Of a stretch of DNA of 64,000 nt, positions 43,709 to 51,213 are shown piece after piece. The translations under genes were made by a program, and so were the position numbers. Position 1 is the first letter of the stretch, and each line of letters opens with the position of its first letter. The stretch lies in assembly GCA_016795035.1 (NCBI GenBank), contig JAEUIT010000031.1, positions 62,001 to 126,000 on the forward strand, read 5' to 3'. Origin of the DNA: Phycisphaerae bacterium. Its GTDB lineage: Bacteria; Planctomycetota; Phycisphaerae; Phycisphaerales; SM1A02. Below the pieces are notes generated by a model. It was not told the DNA's origin. It did not search any database and saw only the letters and a list, made by a program, of their open reading frames with translations.

Positions 43709-44419
43709 TCACCCTGCCGCGGGAGTTGGGGGCGGCGAACTGCCGTCGCCACTGGGGCGCTTCGGCGTCGCGAGCTTGGTGGCCTTCGGGCGAGCGGGCG
43801 TCGCGGGCGCGGGTGCCGGGGTCGCCGGGGTGGCCGCGGATGCGGTTCGAGCGACCGGCGCGGCGGCAGGCCGGGCGACGGGCCGCGAGTCTGAAGCCGC
43901 CGGACGAAGCGGCGCGGCGGCGGGCTTCGGCGTTGCCGACGGAGGGACTGGACGCGCGGGCGTCGGCGCCGAGGCGGGCGCTTGCGGCGAGCTGGCGGCC
44001 GATCCCGTTGCGGGCCCCCCGCTCGACGGAGCCGGACCCGAACCGCCCGTCGCGGAGCGTCGCGGGTTGCGGGTCACGCGACCGCGCGGGTCACCCACGC
44101 GATACATGCGCGGACCGAACGGCCCGTTGCGCACGAGATCGGCCTTCGAGATGGGTTCCGGGGCGCCCGACTTCTTCTTCTTCACCGCTTCATTGACGAC
44201 GAGCGTTCGGCCCATGAGCCGCTTGCCCTGCATCGCCTTGACCGCGGCGCGGCCGAGTTCCGGATCGCGAATCATGACGATGCCGAAGCCCTTCGCTCGG
44301 TTCGTCTTGGGATCGAGGGGGATGACGAGGTCTTCGATCGGCGCGTACACCGCGAAAAGCTCGCGGAGCTGCTCGACCTTCACCTTGTAATCCAGATTGC
44401 CGACGTAGATCTTGAACAT
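43709..44419 (-). CDS. RRM RNA-binding protein with Ala/Pro-rich tail
   Basis: 236 residues. One RRM (about 1-80): RNP2 KIYVGNLDY, RNP1 AKGFGIVMI, followed by a basic region (VKKKKSG) and a long Ala/Pro/Arg-rich, probably disordered tail. It is a paralogue of the neighbouring glycine-rich RRM gene, sharing the MFKxYVGNL start but with a different tail. Both read leftward and are separated by about 290 bases. Confidence 0.85.
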   Translation of the reverse strand: MFKIYVGNLDYKVKVEQLRELFAVYAPIEDLVIPLDPKTNRAKGFGIVMIRDPELGRAAVKAMQGKRLMGRTLVVNEAVKKKKSGAPEPISKADLVRNGPFGPRMYRVGDPRGRVTRNPRRSATGGSGPAPSSGGPATGSAASSPQAPASAPTPARPVPPSATPKPAAAPLRPAASDSRPVARPAAAPVARTASAATPATPAPAPATPARPKATKLATPKRPSGDGSSPPPTPAAG

Positions 44420-44766
44420 GAGCGCGGAGTCCCGAACGACTACTCCCCCATACGAGACGCCCCAGCACGCATTGACCTGCCTGACCGATCAGCGAGAGCA
44501 CTGCGAGGTCACGGTGACGTCACCAATGGCGACTGCTCCATGAGGCAAGCGCCGTGCTCTGACTAACTCCCGCCAACGATCGCGGAAGGTTCTGTAAACG
44601 CGATGCGACAGGCGGTCAAACCGCCCCCTCTCTGACGGACCGCCGGTCGCACGAGGACAGACTACCGAAGTTCGCACGTCGCGTGGCGGCGCGAACGGCG
44701 AGAAGTGACGAATTCGCCGGACCGACGAACGTCGGAGAATCTTTCAGGTTGACGCTCGGATCGTCT
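44420..44766. other. Intergenic region with a 12-bp palindrome
   Basis: 347 bases between the ccoS stop and the RRM gene start. The only notable element is GGTGACGTCACC at 44513-44524, a perfect palindrome with a TGACGTCA core, about 95 bases upstream of the RRM start; it could be an operator. No open frame looks real. Confidence 0.4.
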
Positions 44767-44928
44767 TCACGAACGGCGAACGGGCGTGTCGTCGTCGTCG
44801 AGCAGCATGCGCTTCGGCGGCGTGTCGAGATCCTCGAACTGATCCCGCTTGGCCGCCCAGATGAAGGCGAGGACGGCGGCGACCGCCACGACGAGCGCGA
44901 CCGGGAGTGCGATGAAGATCCCTTCCAT
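44767..44928 (-). CDS. ccoS: cbb3 oxidase assembly protein CcoS
   Basis: 53 residues: one membrane helix (MEGIFIALPVALVVAVAAVLAFIWA), then KRDQFEDLDTPPKRMLLDD, the typical CcoS tail. The start overlaps the ccoI stop by one base (TGATG), so translation is coupled. CcoS is needed for cofactor insertion into cbb3 oxidase. Last gene of the leftward operon. Confidence 0.9.
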   Translation of the reverse strand: MEGIFIALPVALVVAVAAVLAFIWAAKRDQFEDLDTPPKRMLLDDDDTPVRRS

Positions 44929-47471
44929 CAGCGGCCATCCTTCCGCGAGTGCCCTGCGTCCGCGCCGACGCGCGGCGTCACGTCGAACCGGGGCATGCCG
45001 AGCGCGATCGCGAGCACGGTCAGACTTGAGACCGGCATGAGGATCGCGGCCACCAGGGGATTGACGAGTCCGAAGAACGCCAACGCTCCGCCTGCGACGT
45101 TGTACGCGACGCTGACGACGAGGTTGACGCGAATGGCGCGCAGCGTGCGACGCGAACCGTCGAGCAGCCGCTCGAGCGGCGCGAGTCCGGGCCGCGCCAG
45201 GCAGGCGTCGGCGACGTGCATTGCCGACTGGGCGCCGTTGCGCACGGCGACGCCGACGTCCGCGGCCGCCATCGCCGCGAGATCGTTCACGCCGTCGCCG
45301 ACCATGACGACGGGCGACGCGAGGCCGCGATCGCGCACGAACGCGACCTTGCCTTCCGGAGAGACGCCGCCTGCAACGTCGTCGTCGCGCAGGCCGACCG
45401 CGCGGGCCACCGCTCGCGCGACGGCGACGTGATCGCCCGAGCACATCGTGACGCGCCAGCCCATCGCGCGCAGCTCGTCGATCGTGGCGCGTGCCTCGGG
45501 ACGGATCGGGTCGCCGACCGCCATCACGCACGACCACTCCGCGTTGCAGCCGACGAACACGGGGCTCTCGCCCCGGCCGAGGATCCGCGCGGCGGCGGCC
45601 GACGCCCACGCCGGCGCGGGCCCGCAGGCTTCGGCAATGAACCCCTCGTTGCCGACGCGTACCACGATCGGCCCGTGCGCGTCGCCTTCGACGCGGCCTT
45701 CGATGCCGCGGCCGGCGACCTCGCGCACGTCCGCGGGGGCCGGAAGCGCGCGAAGCGCCTCGGCTGCAACGTCGAGCGCGTGCTGCACGATCGCGGTCGC
45801 GATCGGATGGGCGCTCGTCCGCTCGACGCATGCGGCGAGAACGGCGCCGAAGCGGTCGCCGTCGATCTCGGTCACGGCGATGCGGCCTTCGGTGATCGTG
45901 CCGGTCTTGTCGAGGACGACGGTGCCGGGCGTCGCGAGACGCTCGAGGACGTCGCCGCCCTTGACGAGCACGCCGACCCGCGCGGCCTTGCCGATGGCCG
46001 CGACCACCGCAAGCGGGGTCGCGAGGCCGAGCGCGCACGGACACGTGACGACGAGAAGCGCGACCGTGCGACCGATCGCGACCGAGTGCCCGAGCGGCCA
46101 GGTCCACCAGAGCGTGAACGCGGCGGCGACGAGGACCCCCAGGAGGAACCAACCCGCGATGCGATCGGTGAGCTCGACGATCGGCGGCCTCCGGCTCGCC
46201 GCTTCCGTCACCATCGCGAGAAGCCGTCCGGCGCGCGTCTGCGCGCCTGCAACGCGGACAAGCACGCTGACCGGTCGGTCGACCGTGCGCGTGCCGGCCC
46301 AGACGTCGGCGCCGTCGGCGATCGATTGCGGCCGCGACTCGCCGGTGAGAAGCGACAGGTCAAATCGCGCCGGAGCGTCGAGGAGCGTGCCGTCGCAGGG
46401 GATCACTTCCCCGGCCGGAACGTCCACGACATCCCCCGGTGCGAGCGACTCGACCGGAACCTCGTCGACCGAGCCTTCGGCTCCGCGGCGACGCGCGACC
46501 GACGGCACAAGCGACGTGATGAGTTCGACCTGCTGCCGCGCTCGACGTTGCTGCCGATACTGCACGAAGCGCCCAACGAGGAGCAGGAAGACGAGCATCG
46601 TCGCCGACTCGCAATAGATCGAGCCTTCGCCGAGGATCGTGTTGACGAGCCCGCTCGCCACGGCGCCGAAGATGCCGGTCGCGACGGGAATGTCGATGTG
46701 CGGCGTCCGCGTGCGGATGGCCGCGATGGCGTTCGCGAAGAAGACGCGCCCGGGACCGACGAGCGCGAGGATGGCGATGCCGACCGAGATCCACTGGAAG
46801 AAGAGCCGATACGCCGGCGCCATCGTCGCGAAGTAGCCGCTGTAGAGCGCGAACGCGACGGCCATCGAATTGCTCGCGAGGACGGCGGCGACGCCGATGC
46901 GCACGAGCCACGCGCGATCGACGCCGCGTTCCTTGCGCTGCGCCGCAGGATCGAGCGGGGCGAGCAACTGGTAGCCGAGGCGATCGAAGCGTCGGGCAAC
47001 CTCGCTCAAGGCGAGCGCCGCGGGATCCCAGTCGACGAACACCGCGTTGCGGCTCAGGTCGACGCGCACCGCCACGAGCCCCGGCGTGATCTTCGGCAGC
47101 GATTCGAGGAGCCACACGCACGCGCCGCAGTGCAGGCCGTCGATGCGGAGCTCCGTGTGCGAACGTTCGGGCGTGATCGCCCGCGCGTACTTCTCGAGGA
47201 AGATCGGCTGGTCGAAGTGGCCGAACTTCCGGTTCGTGACCGTGGCCGAACGGCGCTCGCGCGCCTCATGGTCGCGGGCGGCGAGGTCGTAGTAGCGCTC
47301 GAGTCCGCACGCATGCAGTGAGTGCCACACGGCCTTGCAGCCTTCGCAGCAGAACTGCTGCTCGTGTCCCTGCTCGACGAGGCCGGGCGGAACCGGCAGG
47401 CCGCAGTGCGAGCAGTCGCACCGCTTCGCGGGGACGGATCGCGTGTTCGTGACGTCCGAGGTGATGGTCAT
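44928..47471 (-). CDS. ccoI: Copper-transporting P1B-type ATPase CcoI (FixI)
   Basis: 847 residues from ATG 47471. The N-terminus has the CcoI-type metal-binding segment (CDCSHCGLPVP ... FCCEGCKAV), then an HMA domain with the variant motif CGACVW. Eight membrane helices are expected; the CPC metal site is in VVTCPCALGLA, followed by DKTGT, HP, and MVGDGVNDL. It exports copper for oxidase maturation. A dispersed word encodes the odd Cys in GCNAEW. The upstream frame continues but is not protein-like and overlaps the preceding gene. Confidence 0.92.
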   Translation of the reverse strand: MTITSDVTNTRSVPAKRCDCSHCGLPVPPGLVEQGHEQQFCCEGCKAVWHSLHACGLERYYDLAARDHEARERRSATVTNRKFGHFDQPIFLEKYARAITPERSHTELRIDGLHCGACVWLLESLPKITPGLVAVRVDLSRNAVFVDWDPAALALSEVARRFDRLGYQLLAPLDPAAQRKERGVDRAWLVRIGVAAVLASNSMAVAFALYSGYFATMAPAYRLFFQWISVGIAILALVGPGRVFFANAIAAIRTRTPHIDIPVATGIFGAVASGLVNTILGEGSIYCESATMLVFLLLVGRFVQYRQQRRARQQVELITSLVPSVARRRGAEGSVDEVPVESLAPGDVVDVPAGEVIPCDGTLLDAPARFDLSLLTGESRPQSIADGADVWAGTRTVDRPVSVLVRVAGAQTRAGRLLAMVTEAASRRPPIVELTDRIAGWFLLGVLVAAAFTLWWTWPLGHSVAIGRTVALLVVTCPCALGLATPLAVVAAIGKAARVGVLVKGGDVLERLATPGTVVLDKTGTITEGRIAVTEIDGDRFGAVLAACVERTSAHPIATAIVQHALDVAAEALRALPAPADVREVAGRGIEGRVEGDAHGPIVVRVGNEGFIAEACGPAPAWASAAAARILGRGESPVFVGCNAEWSCVMAVGDPIRPEARATIDELRAMGWRVTMCSGDHVAVARAVARAVGLRDDDVAGGVSPEGKVAFVRDRGLASPVVMVGDGVNDLAAMAAADVGVAVRNGAQSAMHVADACLARPGLAPLERLLDGSRRTLRAIRVNLVVSVAYNVAGGALAFFGLVNPLVAAILMPVSSLTVLAIALGMPRFDVTPRVGADAGHSRKDGR

Positions 47472-47482
47472 CGTGTCCTCGA

Positions 47483-48340
47483 TCAGGGTTTCGCGTCGCG
47501 CGCCTCTTCGGCGGCGCGTGCGGCCTCGTCCTCGCGGCAACACGCGGGAATCTCGTTCTCGGCCGCGTCGACGCGCCCGAGCGCTGTCTCTTCGTCGCTC
47601 GCGGAATCCGAGGAGTCGGCGATGCGGGTCGTCGTGAAGGCCGCCACCTGCGACGCGAGCGGCCCGCGAACGAGCGCGACGTGCAGGCCGGCCGCGACCA
47701 TGACGGTGCCGGCGATGATGGGAAGCGCGCGACCGAGCCTGCCGGCTGCAACGCGGACCCCAGCGGCGACGGCGGCGAGCGCGGGAACGGTGCCCATCCA
47801 GAAGGCAGCCATGACGAGCGCGCCGGCGAGCGGGCCCCCCGCACCGGCGGCGACGGCCGCGAATGCATAGAGCCAGCCGCACGGGAGAAGCGGCGTCACC
47901 AGGCCGATGACGAGCGCGCGCCGCAACGGCGAGAGATCGAAGGCGCGGCGATGGACCCCGCGGACGATCGTGAGGAGGAACCCGGGCACGGGCATGCGCG
48001 GCATGCGCGCGCCGGACATCCGGAAGAGCGTGGCGGCGCCGACGAGGGCGATCGTCAGGCCCGCGAGGAGGCTCGCGATGCGCTGCACGCCGACGAGTCC
48101 GCCGCCGAGGTTGAGCGCGGCGCCGAGCGCGCCGGCGATGGCGCCGAGCGCGACGTAGGAGAGAAGGCGGCCACCGTGGTACGCGGTCTGCGTTGCAGCC
48201 AGGGACGGGCGCTTCTCGTCGCCGAAGCCGGCCGTGAAGGCCACGAGCGCCCCGCACATGCCGGCGCAGTGCAGGCTTCCGAGGACGCTTGCCAGCAACG
48301 TGGTGCCGGCGAGGAGGATCGCGGGATTCGTGGGCGTCAT
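47483..48340 (-). CDS. UreH/DsbD-like integral membrane protein of the cbb3 operon
   Basis: 285 residues with about six membrane helices. The cysteine motifs GSLHCAGMCG and LLPCGWLYAF are typical of the UreH-like branch (PF13386) related to DsbD, often found in cbb3 operons between ccoH and ccoI. It probably moves copper or reducing power for assembly (inference). The tail has CC in PACC. Eleven bases separate it from ccoI. Confidence 0.82.
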   Translation of the reverse strand: MTPTNPAILLAGTTLLASVLGSLHCAGMCGALVAFTAGFGDEKRPSLAATQTAYHGGRLLSYVALGAIAGALGAALNLGGGLVGVQRIASLLAGLTIALVGAATLFRMSGARMPRMPVPGFLLTIVRGVHRRAFDLSPLRRALVIGLVTPLLPCGWLYAFAAVAAGAGGPLAGALVMAAFWMGTVPALAAVAAGVRVAAGRLGRALPIIAGTVMVAAGLHVALVRGPLASQVAAFTTTRIADSSDSASDEETALGRVDAAENEIPACCREDEAARAAEEARDAKP

Positions 48341-48362
48341 GGCCAGACTCGCTGCGTGCCGC

Positions 48363-48854
48363 TCAGTTCGTGCGCTTCGCGAATTCGATGGTCCGTCGGA
48401 AGCTGTCGGTGTAGCGCTGCTCGCCGCGCTCGACGTCGACCCGGAACTCCCACTGCCCCGCGAGCTTCAGCGGAACGTCGCCGGCGAATTGGCCTTCGCG
48501 CTCGCGGCCGAGGTCGAAGCTCACGCGCATGTCCGCGTTGCGGATCGGGATCGCCTGGACGTGCACGGACTCGACCGGAATCGGAATCCCGTGCTTGTCC
48601 TTGATCGAGAGGTTGAGGCGCGGATGTCCGTTCTCGCCCGGGCCGAGATCGGGCGACACGACCCACCCGAGCTTCTCGTTCGCCGCGAGCTGCTCCTGCA
48701 CCTCGCTCCAGTGCTTGCCCTGCTCGTAGTAGTCGGGCTCGACGCCCAGCGAATGCCCGCGCACGGCGAGCGTGACGGTGAGGAACGCGGTCACGACGGA
48801 ACCGCCGAGCAGCAACACGGGAACGAACATCCAACGATCGCGAATGAGATTCAT
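48363..48854 (-). CDS. ccoH: cbb3 oxidase assembly protein CcoH (FixH)
   Basis: 163 residues. One membrane helix (about 9-28) then a periplasmic FixH domain with PDYYEQGKHW and the later GQWEFRVDV segment. It starts two bases after the ccoG stop. FixH stabilises the oxidase during assembly and works with the CcoI pump. Confidence 0.9.
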   Translation of the reverse strand: MNLIRDRWMFVPVLLLGGSVVTAFLTVTLAVRGHSLGVEPDYYEQGKHWSEVQEQLAANEKLGWVVSPDLGPGENGHPRLNLSIKDKHGIPIPVESVHVQAIPIRNADMRVSFDLGREREGQFAGDVPLKLAGQWEFRVDVERGEQRYTDSFRRTIEFAKRTN

Positions 48855-48856
48855 GG

Positions 48857-50347
48857 CTACTTCTTGCCGTTGGCGAATGGACCGATGATCGAGAAGGACT
48901 GCGTCTCGTCGTACGACTTGCCGTCCGCAACGCGGAGCGCCACGGACCGGCGGCCGTTCGAGAAGTCGCTCGGCTGCGAGAGAATGTGAAGCGTGGCGAC
49001 GGCGTTCGAGTGCGGCTGCACGTCGAGCGTGACGGGCTCGCGCAGTTGCGTGCCGTCGACGCCGACGATCGAATACGTCCGGACGTCGGAGGTGCGGTTG
49101 TCGACGCGCACGCGGAGGAGGTTCGTGACGCCGCCGTCGGCGGCCACCGTGTAGGGCGTGCCCTCCGCGCGGAGCTGCACGACCATCGCATCCTTGCGGG
49201 TGAGGAGGATCGCCAGGAACGCGCTGATCGCGAGCGCGAGGATCGTGGGGTACACGATCACGCGGAGCCGGAATCGCTTGCGCGGCGTGCGCTCGAGCCG
49301 ATTCTGCGACGAGTAGCGGATGAGGCCCGTCGGCCGGCCGAGCTTCGTCATCACGGCGTCGCAGGCATCGATGCACTGGGCGCAGTGGATGCACTCGAGC
49401 TGAAGGCCGTCGCGGATGTCGATACCGGTCGGGCACGTCTGCACGCAGAGCGTGCAGTCGACGCAGTCCGAGCGACGATCGTCGAGGGCGACGCGCTCGT
49501 CGGCGTCCTTCGGCTTCCGCTTCATGCGCGGCTCGCCGCGCACCTTGTCGTACCCCACGATGATCGAGTCGCGGTCGAGGAGGACGGACTGGAATCGGCC
49601 GTACGGACAGACGAGGGTGCAGAGCTGCTCGCGGTAGAAGCAGAAGTCGAACATCATCAGGCCGGTCACGAACGCGAACGTGATGAACGCGGTCGGATGC
49701 TGAAACGGAGAGCCGAACGTCCACTCGACGAGGCGATCGGTGCCGACGAAGTACGCGAGGAACGTGTTCGCGAGGTGAGCGCTCACGACGAGGAACACCG
49801 CATACATCGCGACGCGCCGCCAGCCCGCGACCGACGCCTTCGCGTTGCCGTACGCCTTGCCGAGGAAGAACCGCTCGATCGGGCGGTAGACGAACTCCAT
49901 GTACACCGTCTGCGGACACGCCCAACCGCACCACACACGGCCGAAGAGCGCGGTCAGGAGGAAGATCCCGACGAAGAGGCTGATCATGAGAAGCGCGAGG
50001 AGCAGCGTGTCGGTCGGACGGAAGATCCCGCCGAGAATCACGAAGCGGCGCGTCATGATGTCGAGCAGGATCGGCGGCTCGCCGTTGATGCGCAGCCACG
50101 GAATGGCCGCGAACACGACGATCAGGATCCACGCCACGATGCGGCGGCGTTGCCAATGGGTGCCAGGCGAGACCTTCGGCTGAAGCCATCGGCGCGAGCC
50201 GTCGGGGTTGAGCGTCGAGAGGACGCGCCCTTCGGGCTTGGCGAACGGCCCCTCCTCACGCGCCGGCGGAGCGCCGGCCGTGGCCTGCGCGCGCAACTCG
50301 TGCGTGAACTGCGGGAGCGAGATGCTGATGGGCTGGGCCTGGGACAT
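48857..50347 (-). CDS. ccoG: cbb3 oxidase accessory protein CcoG (FixG/RdxA)
   Basis: 496 residues. Five or six membrane helices; a Cys-rich membrane loop (CGWACPQTVYMEF) and two [4Fe-4S] ferredoxin clusters (CVDCTLCVQTCPTGID and CIHCAQCIDACDAV). A C-terminal Ig-like domain follows (about 385-496). CcoG is thought to reduce Cu(II) for oxidase assembly. Its ATG follows the ccoP stop by 30 bases. Confidence 0.93.
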   Translation of the reverse strand: MSQAQPISISLPQFTHELRAQATAGAPPAREEGPFAKPEGRVLSTLNPDGSRRWLQPKVSPGTHWQRRRIVAWILIVVFAAIPWLRINGEPPILLDIMTRRFVILGGIFRPTDTLLLALLMISLFVGIFLLTALFGRVWCGWACPQTVYMEFVYRPIERFFLGKAYGNAKASVAGWRRVAMYAVFLVVSAHLANTFLAYFVGTDRLVEWTFGSPFQHPTAFITFAFVTGLMMFDFCFYREQLCTLVCPYGRFQSVLLDRDSIIVGYDKVRGEPRMKRKPKDADERVALDDRRSDCVDCTLCVQTCPTGIDIRDGLQLECIHCAQCIDACDAVMTKLGRPTGLIRYSSQNRLERTPRKRFRLRVIVYPTILALAISAFLAILLTRKDAMVVQLRAEGTPYTVAADGGVTNLLRVRVDNRTSDVRTYSIVGVDGTQLREPVTLDVQPHSNAVATLHILSQPSDFSNGRRSVALRVADGKSYDETQSFSIIGPFANGKK

Positions 50348-50377
50348 GGGTCAATGCTCGAGCGGATCGAGCCGCTG

Positions 50378-51016
50378 TCACTTCGTCGGCGCCGCCGAAC
50401 CACTCGGCGTTGCAGGCGCCTCGACCTTGGGCCAAGGCTCGATCACGGAGCCTTGTGCCTCCTTCGCGCTTCCCGGTTTCGTGCCGCGCAGGTTTGCGAC
50501 GTACGACGCGAGAAGAAGGACCTGCTGCTTCGAGAATCGCTTGCCCCATTCGGGCATGCCCTTGCCCGGCACGCCGTTCGTGATGACGCGGAAGATGTCC
50601 TCCGGGGTCTTCACGTTGATGTAGGCGTCGTCGGTGAGATTGGGGCCGGTGAGGCCGCCGCCCTCGGGACCGTGGCACGTCGCGCAGTTGCCCTTGAAGA
50701 GCGCCGCGCCGCCCATGCGAAGCTCCGGGCGCTCGACGAGCGTCAGGATCGTGGGCGTGTCGGCCTCGACGTCGCCGAGCTGCGCCGCGAGGATCGCGCC
50801 GTACTCGCCGACCTCGGCTTCATAGTTGTCGTTGAGCGAGGACCCGACACCGAGGTGATAGAAGAAGAAGTACGGACCTGCCGCGAGGATCGTGAGCCAG
50901 AAGATCGACGTCCACCAGAACGGCATGGGGTTGTCGTACTCGCGGATCCCGTCGTAGTTGGACGAAAGGAGCACGGGTTCGCGCGGCGCGGTCGGAGTTG
51001 GCGTTTGGTTAGCCAT
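50378..51016 (-). CDS. ccoP: cbb3 oxidase subunit III CcoP, single-haem form
   Basis: 212 residues. An N-terminal REYDNPMPFWW and membrane helix (about 32-53) match CcoP. Only one c-haem site, CATCHGP (about residues 111-117), is present with its axial Met in KGMPEWG; classical CcoP has two. Its length also fits a one-haem protein. It overlaps ccoQ by eight bases. Confidence 0.87.
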   Translation of the reverse strand: MANQTPTPTAPREPVLLSSNYDGIREYDNPMPFWWTSIFWLTILAAGPYFFFYHLGVGSSLNDNYEAEVGEYGAILAAQLGDVEADTPTILTLVERPELRMGGAALFKGNCATCHGPEGGGLTGPNLTDDAYINVKTPEDIFRVITNGVPGKGMPEWGKRFSKQQVLLLASYVANLRGTKPGSAKEAQGSVIEPWPKVEAPATPSGSAAPTK

Positions 51017-51212
51017 TGGACTTTTCCTGCGACTGACGGATTCGAGGTTCCACGGGATTCACGTCATCGAGCGGCATGCGGGCGTCGCGCGCCCAGCGGC
51101 CGTTCCTGCCTGCAACGTAGAGCCAGATCAGGATTCCGATGAAGAGCGAGAAGAAGAAGAGAAGCGAGACGACAGCGGGGATCGAGGTCTCCGCGAGGAT
51201 GAGCGCGTGCAT
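51009..51212 (-). CDS. ccoQ: cbb3 oxidase subunit IV CcoQ
   Basis: 67 residues: a single membrane helix (about 11-35) and a short basic tail (YVAGRNGRWARDARMPL). Starts one base after the ccoNO stop and overlaps ccoP. A copy of the dispersed word falls in its tail (51110-51117). Confidence 0.85.
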   Translation of the reverse strand: MHALILAETSIPAVVSLLFFFSLFIGILIWLYVAGRNGRWARDARMPLDDVNPVEPRIRQSQEKSNG

Positions 51213-51213
51213 G

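Noticed and set aside
47472..48257. N-terminal extension of ccoI in the same open frame
   Set aside because: Low-complexity Arg-rich sequence overlapping the UreH-like gene on the same strand; the ATG at 47471 starts the true domain.
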